A stretch of 46,773 nt of DNA from Chitinophagaceae bacterium (GCA_025933775.1 JAICZH010000013.1:1-46773), one strand, 5' to 3'; shown: positions 8,203 to 17,192, numbered from the stretch's first letter. Numbers and translations are program-made. Notes: generated from the sequence alone by a model not told the origin.

Positions 8203-8934
8203 ATGAATACAGGAAAAGAATTTGAAAAATTTGCCATTAAGCACAAAGGCATTAGCAGTAATATGCTCAATGATTATCAAAAAAAGAACAGCCAAAAATT
8301 TAATGCATTAGTTTCCGCAGGAGGCTATAATATTACCAACCTTACTCCTAATATTATTGAAGAGCGGCCCATGAATATTGCCGTGATGGATGTGTACAGC
8401 CGGTTAATGATGGACAGGATTATTTTTCTCGGCTATCCGGTAAATGATGAAGTGGCCAATATTATCACAGCTCAATTATTATTTTTAGAAAGTACAGACC
8501 GCACAAGAGACATTCAATTATATATTAATTCACCGGGCGGTGCAGTGTACGCTGGTCTTGGATTGTACGATACTATGCAATTTGTATCGCCTGATATTGC
8601 AACCATTTGTACCGGAATGGCAGCAAGTATGGCAGCCGTATTAATGGCAGCAGGAGCAGCAGGAAAAAGAAGCGCTTTAAAACATGCACGTATTATGATG
8701 CATCAACCGAGCGGCGGCGCACAAGGCCAGGCATCCGATGTGGAAATAACTGTGAACGAAGTAAGAAAAGTAAAACAGGAATTATATGAAATATTGAGTA
8801 ATCATACAGGGCAAACGATTGAAAAAGTTACTAAAGATAGTAATCGTGATTTTTGGATGACCGCACCGGAAGCAAAAGATTATGGCCTTGTTGATGAAGT
8901 ATTAATCACCAATGTAAAAAAAACAAAAAAGTAA
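8203..8934 (+). CDS. clpP: ATP-dependent Clp protease proteolytic subunit, first paralogue
   Basis: ClpP is the serine peptidase core that degrades proteins fed by ClpX or other Clp ATPases. The catalytic triad is complete: Ser142 in TGMAASMAAVL, His167 in MMHQPSGG and Asp216 in NRDFWMTAPEA. The oxyanion-loop sequence YINSPGG is at 107-113. At 243 residues it is longer than the roughly 200-residue E. coli enzyme because of an N-terminal extension of about 45 residues (MNTGKEFEKFAIKHKG onward), possibly a propeptide. It is followed after 25 bp by a second clpP and then clpX, so the three probably work as one protease. The two ClpPs are clearly diverged, not a recent duplication. Confidence 0.94.
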   Translation: MNTGKEFEKFAIKHKGISSNMLNDYQKKNSQKFNALVSAGGYNITNLTPNIIEERPMNIAVMDVYSRLMMDRIIFLGYPVNDEVANIITAQLLFLESTDRTRDIQLYINSPGGAVYAGLGLYDTMQFVSPDIATICTGMAASMAAVLMAAGAAGKRSALKHARIMMHQPSGGAQGQASDVEITVNEVRKVKQELYEILSNHTGQTIEKVTKDSNRDFWMTAPEAKDYGLVDEVLITNVKKTKK

Positions 8935-8959
8935 TATTCAAACAAAAACCCACAAGCAA

Positions 8960-9586
8960 ATGAATTTGTATAAAAATAATTTAATTCGTTTTGACGAAGA
9001 AGAAGAACCTGAAAAATCAACGCCTGAAAATCCTATGGAGAAAATGATGGGCGCTATGATGTTTGATAAAAAATTTATTGAACAAAGAAAAATTTTTTTG
9101 TGGGGCGCCGTAGATGATAAAACTGCAAGAGATATTACCAACCGTCTTTTATATCTTGATGCAATGGATTCAGGAAAGGAAATAACTTTTTATATTAATA
9201 GCCCCGGCGGCATGATTACCAGCGGCATGGTTATTTATGATACAATGAAAATGATTAAATCGCCTGTAAGCACCGTATGCATGGGAATGGCTGCCAGCAT
9301 GGGGAGTGTGTTATTGAGCGGCGGAGAAAAAGGCAAACGTTATATTTTTCCTCATGGCGAAGTAATGATACACCAGCCAAGTGGCGGCGGACAGGGCACC
9401 AGCGCCGACCTTGAAATTATTGCCGTGCAAATATTAAAAGCAAAAGAGTTGGGCGCTAAAATTCTTGCTGAAAATTGTGGCCAGTCTTACGATAAAGTAT
9501 TGGAAGATTTCGACCGTGATTACTGGATGGATGCAACCGAAAGTAAAAAATATGGTATAGTTGATGCAATAATTAATAAACTTTAG
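8960..9586 (+). CDS. clpP: ATP-dependent Clp protease proteolytic subunit, second paralogue
   Basis: The 208-residue protein keeps the full triad: Ser113 in MGMAASMGSV, His138 in VMIHQPSGGG and Asp187 in DRDYWMDATES, with YINSPGGMITSG at 78-89. Its N-terminus differs from the neighbour's: an acidic run (FDEEEEPEKS) and a Met-rich stretch (MEKMMGAMMF) replace the basic extension. In ClpP the N-terminal loops line the axial pore and help dock the ATPase, so the two paralogues may contact ClpX differently or form a mixed double ring. It sits 25 bp after the first clpP and 139 bp before clpX, and is probably co-transcribed with the former. Confidence 0.93.
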   Translation: MNLYKNNLIRFDEEEEPEKSTPENPMEKMMGAMMFDKKFIEQRKIFLWGAVDDKTARDITNRLLYLDAMDSGKEITFYINSPGGMITSGMVIYDTMKMIKSPVSTVCMGMAASMGSVLLSGGEKGKRYIFPHGEVMIHQPSGGGQGTSADLEIIAVQILKAKELGAKILAENCGQSYDKVLEDFDRDYWMDATESKKYGIVDAIINKL

Positions 9587-9642
9587 CATTAATAACCATG
9601 CAACTTTCTTTTGCATTTAATTGTCATTTAAATAAACCGGTT

Positions 9643-9683
9643 TTACAAATATTTGTAACCAACTATTAAAAATCGTATCTTTT
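9643..9683 (+). promoter_or_regulatory. Promoter and overlapping 16-bp palindrome upstream of clpX
   Basis: TTACAAATATTTGTAA (9643-9658) is a perfect palindrome flanked by GG and CC. Its right half contains TTTG (9652-9655), which is followed after 20 nt by TATCTTTT (9676-9683), a one-mismatch -7 element. A protein bound to the palindrome would cover the -33 region of this promoter. The predicted leader to clpX is about 35-40 nt. Confidence 0.45.
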
Positions 9684-9725
9684 ACAAATCCTTAAATTAA
9701 AATTCTTACAAACGATTAACCCAAG

Positions 9726-10964
9726 ATGGCCAAACAACAAATTCTTCATTGTTCTTTTTGCGGCAGAAGCCGGGATGAAGTAAAAATTCTTATTGCAGGC
9801 CAGGAAGGCCACATCTGCGAAAATTGTGTAGAACATGCACAGGAAATAATTACACAGGAAATTTTTCCGATGCCCGAAAAAAACAGTCAATCTTCAGGAT
9901 ATAAGCTCACTGTAAAAAAACCTTTAGAATTAAAAAAATTTTTAGATGAATATGTAATAGGCCAGGATGATGCTAAAAAGATTCTTGCTGTTGCAGTGTA
10001 CAATCATTACAAACGTTTGAACCAAAAAATAGATAACGATGTAGAAATTGAAAAAAGCAACATCATTATGGTGGGCGAAACAGGAACAGGTAAAACTTTG
10101 TTGGCAAAAACAATTGCACGCGTTTTAAATGTTCCTTTTGCAATTGTAGATGCCACCGTTTTTACTGAAGCCGGATATGTTGGTGAAGATGTAGAAAGTA
10201 TTTTAAGCCGGCTGTTGCAGGTGTGCAATTTCGATGTAAATGCTGCACAAAAAGGCATTGTATATATTGATGAAATAGATAAGATCGCACGCAAGAGCGA
10301 TAACCCCAGCATCACACGCGATGTAAGCGGAGAGGGCGTTCAGCAAGGTCTTTTAAAACTTTTGGAAGGAACAGAAGTATTGGTGCCGCCACAAGGGGGC
10401 CGTAAACATCCCGAACAAAAATTGATAAAGCTAAACACAAGCAATATCCTTTTTATTTGCGGCGGTGCATTTGATGGAGTGGACAGGATCATTGGAAGAA
10501 GAATAAATACCAATGCAATTGGATTTAATGTAAATAAAGATTTGCAGGATTTTCAGCGAAAAAATTTATTGCAATTTGTAAATGCGCAAGACCTTAAAAC
10601 TTTTGGATTGATACCTGAATTGCTCGGCAGGCTTCCGGTGGTTACTTTTTTAAATCCGCTGGATAAAGTTACACTAAGAAATATTTTAACTGAACCAAAA
10701 AATTCTTTAATCAAACAATATAAAAAATTGTTTGAGTTGGAAGGAATTGATTTGGTAATTGAAGATGACGTATATGATTTTATGGTAGATAAAGCGATGG
10801 AATATAAGCTGGGCGCACGCGGCCTGCGCAGCATTTGCGAAAGTATTTTAACTGATGCCATGTATGAATTGCCTTCGCAAAAAGTAAAAACCTTTACGCT
10901 TACAAATGATTATGCCCAGCATAAATTTAAAGTGAGCAAGCTAAGTATGCTGAAAGTGGCGTAA
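9726..10964 (+). CDS. clpX: ATP-dependent Clp protease ATP-binding subunit ClpX
   Basis: ClpX is the AAA+ unfoldase that recognises substrates and threads them into ClpP. The 412-residue protein starts with the C4 zinc-binding domain (Cys9, Cys12, Cys31, Cys34). Walker A GETGTGKT is at 117-124 and Walker B VYIDEID at 179-185. GYVGEDVES carries the pore loop, and NAIGFN supplies the IGF loop that docks on ClpP. The usual C-terminal small AAA domain includes GARGLRS. Length is normal. The 139-bp gap from the upstream clpP holds a separate promoter, so clpX may be adjusted independently. Confidence 0.96.
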   Translation: MAKQQILHCSFCGRSRDEVKILIAGQEGHICENCVEHAQEIITQEIFPMPEKNSQSSGYKLTVKKPLELKKFLDEYVIGQDDAKKILAVAVYNHYKRLNQKIDNDVEIEKSNIIMVGETGTGKTLLAKTIARVLNVPFAIVDATVFTEAGYVGEDVESILSRLLQVCNFDVNAAQKGIVYIDEIDKIARKSDNPSITRDVSGEGVQQGLLKLLEGTEVLVPPQGGRKHPEQKLIKLNTSNILFICGGAFDGVDRIIGRRINTNAIGFNVNKDLQDFQRKNLLQFVNAQDLKTFGLIPELLGRLPVVTFLNPLDKVTLRNILTEPKNSLIKQYKKLFELEGIDLVIEDDVYDFMVDKAMEYKLGARGLRSICESILTDAMYELPSQKVKTFTLTNDYAQHKFKVSKLSMLKVA

Positions 10965-11136
10965 TAATTTTCTATTTATTTATTATAATTATAATTTGCA
11001 GTTTCATTTCCTGAATTTCTTTTGCACTAATTTTAAACAAAGAAGAAATTATAATTTTCATTTATTTTCATTTATTTATTTTTACCAAAATCCAGATTCA
11101 TTGCAAATAATTCGTTTGCTAAAAAATAATTTTTAA

Positions 11137-12402
11137 ATGGTAGATGTAATTCTTGGCCTTCAATGGGGCGACGAAGGGAAAGGTAAAATTGTAGATTATT
11201 TTGCTCCTAATTATGATGTAATTGCAAGGTTTCAGGGAGGCCCAAATGCAGGCCACACCTTATATGTAGGCGAAAAAAAAATAGTGCTGCATCAAATTCC
11301 TTCTGGTATTTTTCATGAGAATAAAATTAATTTAATCGGCAATGGTGTAGTGCTCGATCCTGTAACGCTGAAAAAAGAATGCGAAACGGTAGAAGCGATG
11401 GGTGTGAATTTCAAAAAAAATTTGTACATAAGCGAGCGCACACATTTAATACTGCCATCGCACCGGGCGCTCGATAAAGCCAGCGAGCTCGCAAAAGGAA
11501 ATGAAAAAATCGGCTCAACTCTGAAAGGCATTAGCCCTGCATACATGGATAAAACCGGAAGAAATGGATTACGCGTGGGAGATATTAACGATAAAAGTTT
11601 TGTAACGCAATACATCAGGCTTCGCTTAAAACATCAGAAGCTTTTAGAAAATTTTTCTTTTGCAGAAGACATTTCACAATGGGAAGAAGAATTTTTTGAA
11701 GCGATTGATTTTTTAAAACAACTGAAAATAGTTAATGGAGAATATTTTGTAAATGATACAATTCAAAAAGGAAAAAAAATTCTTGCAGAAGGTGCACAGG
11801 GAAGCATGCTCGATGTTGATTTCGGAACTTTTCCTTTTGTAACATCTTCAAGCACCATCTCGGCAGGCGTAGGAAGCGGGCTCGGCGTGGCTCCGCAAAA
11901 AATTAAAGAAGTATTTGGCATTACCAAAGCTTATTGCACCAGAGTAGGCAGCGGCCCTTTTCCTACAGAGCTTATTGATGAAAACGGGGAACTGTTAAGA
12001 AAAAACGGAAATGAATATGGCAGCACTACAGGCAGACCACGAAGATGCGGATGGATTGATTTGGTTGCATTAAATTTTGCATGCATGATAAATGGAGTAA
12101 CGCAACTGGTAATGACCAAAGCTGATGTGCTCGATGCAATGAATACGCTCGAAGTATGTACAAGTTATAAAATAAACGGTAAAGAAACCCACGAAGTTCC
12201 TTTTCAAATGAACAGAGATTCTATTGAACCTGTTTATAAAAAATTTAAAGGATGGAAGACAGACATCACCTCAATAGAAAAATTTAATAACTTGCCTGCA
12301 GAAATGAGTACATACATCAATTATATTAATACAACTTTAGGCATTCCGGTTAAATTTATTTCAAATGGCCCCGGCAGCAATCAAATCATTGTGGCATTAT
12401 GA
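11137..12402 (+). CDS. purA: Adenylosuccinate synthetase
   Basis: PurA converts IMP and aspartate to adenylosuccinate with GTP, the committed step to AMP. The 421-residue length is standard. The GTP-binding signature WGDEGKGK is at 10-17, with Asp12 and Lys15-Gly-Lys as expected. FQGGPNAGHTLY follows near residue 34. GSTLKGISPAYMDKTGRNGLR and the aspartate-binding TTGRPRRCGW complete the active site. The 172-bp gap from clpX is AT-rich with no gene. No purine cluster surrounds it; the next gene, an acidic low-complexity protein, begins 97 bp later. Confidence 0.96.
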   Translation: MVDVILGLQWGDEGKGKIVDYFAPNYDVIARFQGGPNAGHTLYVGEKKIVLHQIPSGIFHENKINLIGNGVVLDPVTLKKECETVEAMGVNFKKNLYISERTHLILPSHRALDKASELAKGNEKIGSTLKGISPAYMDKTGRNGLRVGDINDKSFVTQYIRLRLKHQKLLENFSFAEDISQWEEEFFEAIDFLKQLKIVNGEYFVNDTIQKGKKILAEGAQGSMLDVDFGTFPFVTSSSTISAGVGSGLGVAPQKIKEVFGITKAYCTRVGSGPFPTELIDENGELLRKNGNEYGSTTGRPRRCGWIDLVALNFACMINGVTQLVMTKADVLDAMNTLEVCTSYKINGKETHEVPFQMNRDSIEPVYKKFKGWKTDITSIEKFNNLPAEMSTYINYINTTLGIPVKFISNGPGSNQIIVAL

Positions 12403-12499
12403 TTGTTTAACAAAAATAAATTGAAATATTTTTTGGCAAATTAAAAATCTAATTGAAATTTTACATAATTAATTTTTTAAATTAACCTTTAAGAAAATT

Positions 12500-12904
12500 A
12501 TGAAAGAAAAATCTGATAAAGGCAAAAAAACTCCTGAAAAAAAACCTGCAAAAAATTCTTCCAAAGATTCATCAAAAAAAAGTGATAAAGAGTTTGATGA
12601 TGACGATGATCTTGATGATGATGATGACGTACCTGTAACAAAATCTAAATCTGCATCAAAAAAGAAAACCAAACAAGATGATGATGATGATGATGTAGAA
12701 ATTGAAGATGATTGGGAAAAAGTAGATGACGAGGATAATTATGATCCCGACTTTGAAGAGTTTGATATTCCAAAATCAAAATCAAAAAAAGTTTCCGGCA
12801 AAAAAGGAAAATCGGATGATGATTTCGATCTTGAAGACGATTTCAAAGATATGGATCTTTTCAATGAAGGAAACGAATTTGACGATGATGAAGATGATTT
12901 TTAA
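12500..12904 (+). CDS. Highly acidic Asp/Lys/Ser low-complexity protein
   Basis: I do not recognise a family fold. The 134-residue product begins with a basic Lys/Ser/Pro region of about 30 residues (SDKGKKTPEKKPAKNSSKDS). It then alternates acidic blocks (DDDDDLDDDDDVP-like, EIEDDWEKVDDEDNYDPDFEEFD) with short Lys/Ser segments and ends in EFDDDEDDF. Aromatic residues are few and no membrane segment or signal peptide is present, so it should be a disordered cytoplasmic protein. The ATG is preceded by an AT-rich leader. Such proteins could bind basic partners (ribosomal proteins, polymerase) or cations; that is inference. The GAT/GAC runs make the DNA partly simple-sequence and prone to length variation. 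Confidence 0.65.
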   Translation: MKEKSDKGKKTPEKKPAKNSSKDSSKKSDKEFDDDDDLDDDDDVPVTKSKSASKKKTKQDDDDDDVEIEDDWEKVDDEDNYDPDFEEFDIPKSKSKKVSGKKGKSDDDFDLEDDFKDMDLFNEGNEFDDDEDDF

Positions 12905-12933
12905 TTAAAATCATTTCATTATACTCCAGCATT

Positions 12934-14214
12934 TTGAAAAGGCTATTTGCATCATATTCCATAACAAATTTTTCAACCTTTAAATTTCAAATGCTAAACT
13001 TTTTACAGAGGTTTGGCATTTTTTGTTTTTTAGATAATAATGAATATGATTTTGATAAATCATACGATTGCATTGCCGGCGCGGGAGTAATACAATCAAT
13101 ACTTTCAAAACCTACTAGCAGTTTAAAAGAAATTGATAAGTTTATAGAGGTGCAGCAGGACTGGATTTTCGCACATTTGACTTATGATGTAAAAAATAAA
13201 ATTGAAGACCTTCATTCCGCAAATCCTGATAAAATTCAATTCCCGGAATATTTACTTTTTGTTCCTGAGATCGTTTTTATTTTAAATAAAAATGAATTAC
13301 AGATAGGCGCATGCAAAAAAAATCCAGATGAAATTTATAAAGCAATTATTTCTTCGCCCATATCAAAAATAAAAAAAGAAACTGTTCCCGTTTTGCAAAG
13401 CAGGTTTACAAAAGAAGAATATATTGACACGGTAAAAAAATTACAGCAACATATATTAAGAGGCGATTGTTATGAAATAAATTTTTGCCAGGAGTTTTAT
13501 GCAAATGAAGCGGTGATTAACCCGTTGAATGTTTATAAAAAATTAAATAAAATTTCACCCAATCCTTTTTCTGCTTTTTATAAATATAACAATAAATATC
13601 TTGTATGTGCAAGCCCTGAGCGGTTTCTAAAAAAAACAGGTAATACAATTTTTTCGCAACCCATTAAAGGAACGGCTAAAAGGATTTTTAGTAATGTAAA
13701 GAAAGATGAAACAGAAAAAGAAAAATTATTCAACAGCGAAAAAGAACGCTCGGAAAATATTATGATTGTTGATCTCGTGCGAAACGATCTTACAAAAATT
13801 TGCATTGAAGGTTCGGTATTTGTAAAAGATTTTTTAAAGATTTATTCTTTCCCTCAAGTGCATCAAATGATCTCAACAATTACAGGAACGCTTAAAAAAA
13901 ATGTTTCCATTGCTGATATTTTTTCAGCAACATTTCCTATGGGCTCTATGACGGGCGCTCCAAAAAAAAGAGTAATGGAATTAATTGAAAAATATGAAAG
14001 AACCCGTCGGGGCTTGTTTTCAGGAACAGTAGGATATATAAATCCTGATGGCGATTTTGATTTTAATGTAGTAATAAGAAGTTTGCTGTACAATCAATCC
14101 AATGATTATTTATCACTGCAAGCCGGCGCTGCCATTACATTTAAAAGTGATGCCAAAAAAGAGTATGAAGAATGTTTATTAAAAATTACAGCAATGCAAC
14201 AAGCGCTCGAATAA
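12934..14214 (+). CDS. pabB: Aminodeoxychorismate/anthranilate synthase component I-like enzyme
   Basis: The protein belongs to the chorismate-binding family that makes aminodeoxychorismate for folate or anthranilate for tryptophan. The C-terminal chorismate domain has QPIKGTAKR, MIVDLVRNDL, GSMTGAPKKRVMELI and LFSGTVGYINPDGDFDFNV. No trp genes and no glutamine amidotransferase partner are adjacent, which favours a PabB role. The start chosen is TTG, giving 426 residues; the N-terminus (KRLFASYSITNFSTFKFQ) looks like the start of the family. The first ATG, 19 codons later (12991), would give 407 residues. It ends directly against the stop codon of the convergent transglycosylase gene, with no spacer and no obvious terminator. 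Confidence 0.8.
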   Translation: MKRLFASYSITNFSTFKFQMLNFLQRFGIFCFLDNNEYDFDKSYDCIAGAGVIQSILSKPTSSLKEIDKFIEVQQDWIFAHLTYDVKNKIEDLHSANPDKIQFPEYLLFVPEIVFILNKNELQIGACKKNPDEIYKAIISSPISKIKKETVPVLQSRFTKEEYIDTVKKLQQHILRGDCYEINFCQEFYANEAVINPLNVYKKLNKISPNPFSAFYKYNNKYLVCASPERFLKKTGNTIFSQPIKGTAKRIFSNVKKDETEKEKLFNSEKERSENIMIVDLVRNDLTKICIEGSVFVKDFLKIYSFPQVHQMISTITGTLKKNVSIADIFSATFPMGSMTGAPKKRVMELIEKYERTRRGLFSGTVGYINPDGDFDFNVVIRSLLYNQSNDYLSLQAGAAITFKSDAKKEYEECLLKITAMQQALE

Positions 14215-15354
14215 TTATTTTTTCTTTTTTATTTCATCCTGTTTATTAGTCCTTATATCAAAATTTGTTTCATTCAATAATTTGTTTACACATGCATTAA
14301 GTATCGGATATTTATTGGCAACAAAAAGATTCATCTTATCATTGGGCAATCTTAATTTATACGTGCCGCCGGATGCAAGCATGTCATCAAACCCGGGATT
14401 ATAACGATTAAAATCTGCAACATCCATATTAATATTTTTTGCAATAATTGTAGAAATATATCTTCCTGAAACCGGTATGGTATCTGAGTTGGAAACCTCT
14501 GCTTCTGAAATATCAGGTTTGGCGCTTCCATTAATTGCAGCTAAAGTTGAATAATCAAATCCTTGAGGATGTTCTGTTTCCATTATATAATGCGTAGCAA
14601 TAAACTTCTTTACATGATTGCGCGATTCTTCAGGTAAATAATATTGCAGCTTCCAAAAATCGCGGCTACCGCTTTTTCGTATAGCAGTGTTTACAGCACC
14701 CGGACCGCCATCATATGCAGCGATTACCAAAAGCCAGTCATTAAAATTTTTATAAAGACTCAGCAAATATTTTGCGGCAGCATTAGTGCTTTTATAATAA
14801 TCTGTACGGTCATCAACAGATTCATTTATGCGCAATCCATAATCTTTGGCAGTGTAAGTCATAAATTGCCACGGGCCACGGGCGCCTTTATTGGAAAGTG
14901 CATCAGATTTAAGATCGCTTTCAATAACGGCAAGATATTTTAATTCTCTCGGCAAGCCGTACTGCACAAGGATTCCATCAATTAAATTAAAATAAGGTAA
15001 TGACGTTGCCTTCATCTGCAACAAATGTTTTCCATTCGCTTTCAAATAATCCTGCATATAAGTTTCTGCATGAGGATTTACTTGTAGCGAATATGGTATC
15101 GTTGGGTTGTAAGAATAATTTTTAAACAAATCTTTAAACCCATATTTAGTAACCTCGTTTACTAATTTTACTTTTTCTTTTGTAGGTGGCTTTGGAGATT
15201 TTATTACGGCATCAATGGCGCTATCTTCAGCGTTTTCATGAATAATTGTGTCTGAAATATTTTGGATATAAAATATTTTATTACCAAATGAAAATTTGAA
15301 AAAAAAAGTTTGAAAAAAAATAAATAATATTGATATAGAACAAAAAATTTTCAT
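14215..15354 (-). CDS. Membrane-bound lytic murein transglycosylase (MltD-like, SLT plus LysM)
   Basis: The 379-residue enzyme should cleave the MurNAc-GlcNAc bond of peptidoglycan in the periplasm. A hydrophobic N-terminal segment (ILFIFFQTFFFKFSF) acts as signal or anchor. The SLT domain spans about residues 120-240, with the catalytic Glu145 in LAVIESDLKS, then SNKGARGPWQFM and the AAYDGGPGAVN stretch. A LysM-like region follows (SGRYISTIIAKNINMDVADF), consistent with cell-wall binding. The ATG lies 3 bp after the gatA stop, so the two genes form an operon. It converges with pabB without a gap. Confidence 0.9.
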   Translation of the reverse strand: MKIFCSISILFIFFQTFFFKFSFGNKIFYIQNISDTIIHENAEDSAIDAVIKSPKPPTKEKVKLVNEVTKYGFKDLFKNYSYNPTIPYSLQVNPHAETYMQDYLKANGKHLLQMKATSLPYFNLIDGILVQYGLPRELKYLAVIESDLKSDALSNKGARGPWQFMTYTAKDYGLRINESVDDRTDYYKSTNAAAKYLLSLYKNFNDWLLVIAAYDGGPGAVNTAIRKSGSRDFWKLQYYLPEESRNHVKKFIATHYIMETEHPQGFDYSTLAAINGSAKPDISEAEVSNSDTIPVSGRYISTIIAKNINMDVADFNRYNPGFDDMLASGGTYKLRLPNDKMNLFVANKYPILNACVNKLLNETNFDIRTNKQDEIKKKK

Positions 15355-15357
15355 TAA

Positions 15358-16806
15358 TTAATATGTTTTGTAAACGTTCATGAGCATATATGAAATCTCA
15401 AACAAAGTTAGTTCATTGAAATTGTTAGTAATCAGCTGCACGCCGAAAGGCATGCCGTTACTGTGTTTGAATAATGGCAAAGAAATCGCAGGAGTGCCCG
15501 TAAGATTTGCATACACAGTATAAATATCGGCTAGGTACATTGCTACCGGATCGTGTTGCATCATACCTGCTTCAAAAGCGGTTGATGGAACAGTGGGCAA
15601 CAATAAAGCATCTGCATTGCTGAATATTTTTTTTGTTTGATCAAGAAGCAATCTTCTTATTTGCTGTGCTTTTGTAAAGTAAGCATCATAATATCCTTCA
15701 CTCAAAACAAAAGTGCCCAGCATAATTCTTCTTTTTACTTCTTTACCTAAACCTTCGCTGCGTGTTTTTTTATAAAATTCTGTAAGATGATCAACAGTAT
15801 TTTTATGACGATAACCATAACGTACGCCATCATAACGGGCAAGGTTACTCGAAGCTTCGGCGGTGGTAAGCACATAATAAGCGGGAACAATAAAATCAAT
15901 CAAATTAAAATCTATTTCTTTTATTTCGTGCCCGTCATTTTTTAATTTATCAGTTAATTCATAAATATCTTTTTTAATTTCTTTATCTAAACTTTTATGC
16001 TCCAAAGCATTTTTTAATAACGCAATTCTATATTTTTTGGATTTAATTTTTTCAGGATGAGAAACAAAAAATGTTTTTTGTTTTTCCTGATTTACTGTGC
16101 TGTCATGAATATCCGGGCCGCTTATTACTTCAAAAATTTTTGCTGTATCATTTATGTTATTTGAAAAAATTCCTATCTGATCAAACGAGGATGCATAGGC
16201 AATCAATCCATTTCTTGAAACAGTTCCGTACGATGGTTTCATTCCTGTGATGCCACAAAAATCTGCAGGCTGTCTTACTGAACCACCTGTATCGCTCCCC
16301 AGGCTTGCCATGCAAAGGCCAGCCTGCACAGCCACTGCTGAGCCGCCGGAAGAACCCCCGGGAACTTTATTTTCATCCAATGCATTTAATACTCTTCCGT
16401 ACACTGAATTTTCATTGGTGCTGCCCATTGCAAATTCATCGCAATTACAATTACCAATAATTATTGCGTCTTCTTCCAATAAATTTTTAATTGCTGTTGC
16501 GCTATAAAGTGAAACAAAATTTTTTAAGATCCCTGATGCAGCAGTTATTGAATGATCTTTATAACATATCACATCTTTAATGGCTATCACTACGCCATGT
16601 AATTTGCCAATTGCAATTCCATTTTTTCTTTTTTCATCAAGATATTTTGCTCTTTCAATACTTTCTGAAAAATATACTTCTACAAATGCATTGAGTTTTC
16701 TACATTCCTCAATTTTTGTAAGATAATAATTTGTTGCTTCAAGGCAGGTGGTTGTGCCATCAAAAAATTGCTGATGATATTGAGCTATATTATTAAATGA
16801 AAACAA
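15358..16806 (-). CDS. gatA: Glutamyl/aspartyl-tRNA amidotransferase subunit A
   Basis: GatA is the amidase of GatCAB, which converts Glu-tRNA-Gln (and Asp-tRNA-Asn) to the amidated forms using ammonia from glutamine. The amidase signature is complete: the Ser-cisSer-Lys triad lies in VVIAIKDVICYK (Lys) and PGGSSGGSAVAVQAG through LGSDTGGSVRQPA (Ser residues). GatB and GatC are not in this window. I place the start at a TTG giving MFSFNNIAQYHQQF, the typical N-terminus, for 482 residues. A longer frame reaching TTG at 16842 would run through a terminator-like hairpin and is less likely. The transglycosylase gene follows at 3 bp. Confidence 0.92.
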   Translation of the reverse strand: MFSFNNIAQYHQQFFDGTTTCLEATNYYLTKIEECRKLNAFVEVYFSESIERAKYLDEKRKNGIAIGKLHGVVIAIKDVICYKDHSITAASGILKNFVSLYSATAIKNLLEEDAIIIGNCNCDEFAMGSTNENSVYGRVLNALDENKVPGGSSGGSAVAVQAGLCMASLGSDTGGSVRQPADFCGITGMKPSYGTVSRNGLIAYASSFDQIGIFSNNINDTAKIFEVISGPDIHDSTVNQEKQKTFFVSHPEKIKSKKYRIALLKNALEHKSLDKEIKKDIYELTDKLKNDGHEIKEIDFNLIDFIVPAYYVLTTAEASSNLARYDGVRYGYRHKNTVDHLTEFYKKTRSEGLGKEVKRRIMLGTFVLSEGYYDAYFTKAQQIRRLLLDQTKKIFSNADALLLPTVPSTAFEAGMMQHDPVAMYLADIYTVYANLTGTPAISLPLFKHSNGMPFGVQLITNNFNELTLFEISYMLMNVYKTY

Positions 16807-16820
16807 GAAACTATATTTAT

Positions 16821-16865
16821 AAAAAACGGCTAAGGTGCACAATGAAGATGGCGCACCTGAGCCGT
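16821..16865 (-). terminator. Intrinsic terminator or attenuator between tatA and gatA
   Basis: Read on the minus strand, ACGGCTCAGGTGC (16865-16853) pairs with GCACCTTAGCCGT (16838-16826) with one mismatch in 13, a 14-nt loop, and a run of T directly after the stem (16826-16821). This is a textbook terminator for tatA, 24 nt past its stop. It ends only 14 nt before the preferred gatA start, leaving little room for a separate gatA promoter. Confidence 0.8.
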
Positions 16866-16889
16866 AAAATTAATTTGTAAAATATTTTA

Positions 16890-17165
16890 TCAGGTAGTTT
16901 TTTCTCGTACAACTTCCTGCCGTGGCGCATCCTGCCTTTGAGGCGGTGGAGGCGGATTATCTTTTTCTCTCATTCCGGCGTCAATTTCATTTTTTACATG
17001 TTCTTTGGCATCATTAAATTCTCTTACACCTTTTCCAATTCCTCTCATCAGGTCAGGAATTTTTTTACCGCCAAAAAATAAAAGAACCACCAGAAGAATT
17101 AAAATCCATTCACTACCACCTGGCATTGAAAGTAACAACACGGGTTTTAATAAATTAACTGTCAT
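16890..17165 (-). CDS. tatA: Twin-arginine translocase subunit TatA/E
   Basis: TatA multimerises to let folded, twin-arginine-tagged proteins cross the inner membrane. The 91-residue protein has the short N-terminal membrane helix ([19 protein letters not shown], residues about 19-37). The hinge Phe-Gly motif leads into the amphipathic helix [13 protein letters not shown], followed by a charged, Pro-rich cytoplasmic tail (NPPPPPQRQ). The N-terminus has about 13 extra residues before MPGGSEW, so a start at that Met is an alternative. No tatC is adjacent. A -7 element lies 19 nt upstream and a terminator lies downstream, so it is probably monocistronic. Confidence 0.9.
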   Translation of the reverse strand: MTVNLLKPVLLLSMPGGSEWILILLVVLLFFGGKKIPDLMRGIGKGVREFNDAKEHVKNEIDAGMREKDNPPPPPQRQDAPRQEVVREKTT

Positions 17166-17184
17166 TGTTGAATAATTAGAAGTT

Positions 17185-17192
17185 CAAAGATA
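17185..17192 (-). promoter_or_regulatory. -7 element (TATCTTTG) for tatA
   Basis: An exact minus-strand TAnnTTTG lies 19 nt before the tatA ATG. No convincing -33 box was found. It also lies downstream of the small lipoprotein gene, which makes read-through from that gene unnecessary. Confidence 0.45.

Noticed and set aside
16807-16842. Extended GatA N-terminus (12 extra codons)
   Set aside because: These codons run through a terminator-like hairpin and T-run, and the resulting sequence does not resemble GatA starts, while the next TTG does.
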